5,968 bases of DNA from Actinobacteria bacterium UBA5176 (lineage in GTDB: Bacteria; Actinomycetota; UBA4738): NCBI GenBank assembly GCA_002413305.1, contig DHWS01000054.1, positions 8,887-14,854 on the forward strand, in the 5' to 3' direction. Shown piece by piece: positions 5,678 to 5,968 of the stretch. Position 1 is the first letter of the stretch. Each line of letters opens with the position of its first letter. Made by a program: the position numbers and the translations under genes. The notes beneath the pieces were generated by a model. The model ran no database searches. It was not told the origin of the DNA and saw only the letters and a list, made by a program, of their open reading frames with translations.

Positions 5678-5695
5678 ATCCCCCGTTCGGGGGAT
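5678..5695 (+). other. Stable GC hairpin in the presumed leader
   Basis: ATCCCCC (5678-5684), loop GTTC, GGGGGAT (5689-5695): a perfect 7-bp stem. No T-run follows, so it is not a terminator. It could be one helix of a structured 5' leader. Confidence 0.55.
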
Positions 5696-5771
5696 CCGGG
5701 ATAGCAGAGGAAGGAACAGGTAGGGGTCTCGACGGCGCTGGACACAGGAGATGCGTAGGTACTGGCGACCC

Positions 5772-5812
5772 GCAGGTCCCACCGTAGGGGAAATGGAGGA
5801 AGCAGGTCCCAC
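5772..5812. repeat. Pair of 11-bp direct repeats upstream of the secreted-protein gene
   Basis: GCAGGTCCCAC occurs at 5772-5782 and 5802-5812, exactly 30 bp apart (about three helix turns). GTAGGGG (5720-5726 and 5784-5790) and GAGGAAG (5707-5713 and 5796-5802) are also each repeated in this region. The spacing suits two copies of a protein site on the same DNA face, or repeated elements of a leader RNA. Confidence 0.55.
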
Positions 5813-5837
5813 TCTCATAACCGCATAACGATCTAGT

Positions 5838-5847
5838 GGAAGGGGAG
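5838..5847 (+). promoter_or_regulatory. Ribosome-binding site of the secreted-protein gene
   Basis: GGAAGGGGAG sits 4 nt before the ATG at 5852 and fixes that start, although only 39 codons of the gene are in the window. Confidence 0.75.
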
Positions 5848-5851
5848 CAAC

Positions 5852-5968
5852 ATGAGAAAGATCCTGGGTGTGGTAGTTGCGGCGTTTGTCGCGGTGCTGA
5901 CCGTTGGTGCGGTCGCCGCCTCGGCGGCGGGCACGGCCAAGTACACGGGCCGAGTCCGTCAACGTGGT
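5852..5968 (+). CDS. Secreted protein, N-terminus only (cut by window)
   Basis: The first 39 codons are open to the window edge. Residues 1-26 are a textbook Sec signal peptide: a basic MRK start, a hydrophobic core (ILGVVVAAFVAVLTVGAVAA, 4-23), and small residues ASAAG (23-27) that offer a signal peptidase I site near residues 24-27. There is no lipobox Cys. The first mature residues, TAKYTGRVRQRG, do not identify a family. A good Shine-Dalgarno and the signal peptide make a real gene likely. The long leader and the divergent helix-turn-helix gene suggest separate regulation. Confidence 0.8.
   Translation, partial: MRKILGVVVAAFVAVLTVGAVAASAAGTAKYTGRVRQRG

Larger units (their letters stand above)
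5511..5851. other. Long lower-GC divergent intergenic region
   Basis: This stretch of about 340 bp has no credible gene. Bases 5521-5640 are close to half G+C (59 of 120 by my count), against about 68% in a sampled coding stretch. It must hold the promoters of both the helix-turn-helix gene (leftward) and the secreted-protein gene (rightward). It contains one clean hairpin, a pair of 11-bp direct repeats and two GTAGGGG copies, listed separately. I compared it by eye with the c-di-AMP, c-di-GMP, cobalamin, glycine, ykkC, M-box and T-box consensus sequences and found no match. Confidence 0.5.

Noticed and set aside
5678..5695. Intrinsic terminator at the 7-bp GC hairpin
   Set aside because: GATCCGGG follows the stem instead of a T-run.
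5655..5851. Possible c-di-AMP, cobalamin, M-box or T-box leader before the secreted protein
   Set aside because: Fragments such as CGCCGAAT, GAGGCTCC and CAGGAGA recall these classes, but the required long conserved blocks are absent. It is kept only as an unexplained leader.
5516..5962. Minus-strand open frame of 148 codons across the low-GC region
   Set aside because: It overlaps the clear signal-peptide gene and shows no recognisable domain; it is more likely an open frame by chance.
1..5968. CRISPR array, tRNA/rRNA genes, insertion sequence or prophage parts
   Set aside because: No spaced repeat array, cloverleaf, transposase or phage-like protein was seen on either strand.

Overview
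The window is GC-rich DNA. A sample of coding sequence (3541-3600) counts 41 G+C of 60. It has short intergenic gaps and some GTG starts. It carries an NCS1 permease behind a THI-box riboswitch, an LmbE/PIG-L deacetylase, and a small helix-turn-helix protein of a kind common in actinobacteria. A high-GC Gram-positive (actinobacterial) chromosome is the best guess, but no gene here fixes the taxon.

Layout, left to right. (1) Positions 1-727, minus strand: a two-gene operon in which a hot-dog thioesterase of the FlK type overlaps the start of an enoyl-CoA hydratase/isomerase that runs off the left edge. (2) Positions 768-2276, plus strand: a candidate -10 box, a clear TPP (THI-box) riboswitch, and a permease of the CytX-like NCS1 group. 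The Shine-Dalgarno sequence of the permease is fused to the conserved 3' end of the aptamer. (3) Positions 2266-2604, minus strand: a small cupin with a degenerate metal site, overlapping the permease tail-to-tail by 11 bp. (4) Positions 2605-2747: a divergent control region. (5) Positions 2748-5103, plus strand: an M17 leucyl aminopeptidase with an unusual basic C-terminal tail, followed 10 nt later by an LmbE-family deacetylase. (6) Positions 5104-5207: a convergent gap with a long imperfect hairpin. (7) Positions 5208-5510, minus strand: a small helix-turn-helix protein. (8) Positions 5511-5851: a long, distinctly less GC-rich intergenic stretch with a hairpin and repeats. (9) From 5852, plus strand: the start of a secreted protein, cut by the right edge.

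How the parts work together. The riboswitch predicts that the permease imports a thiamine precursor or related pyrimidine, and that high TPP shuts off its translation. The minus-strand pair looks like acyl-CoA metabolism. The aminopeptidase and deacetylase are probably co-transcribed, but no shared pathway is evident. The last two genes form a divergent regulator/secreted-protein pair across a leader that may be structured.

I found no convincing undescribed system. The most unusual items are the basic tail on the aminopeptidase, the riboswitch/Shine-Dalgarno fusion, and the unexplained 340-bp low-GC region before the secreted protein.
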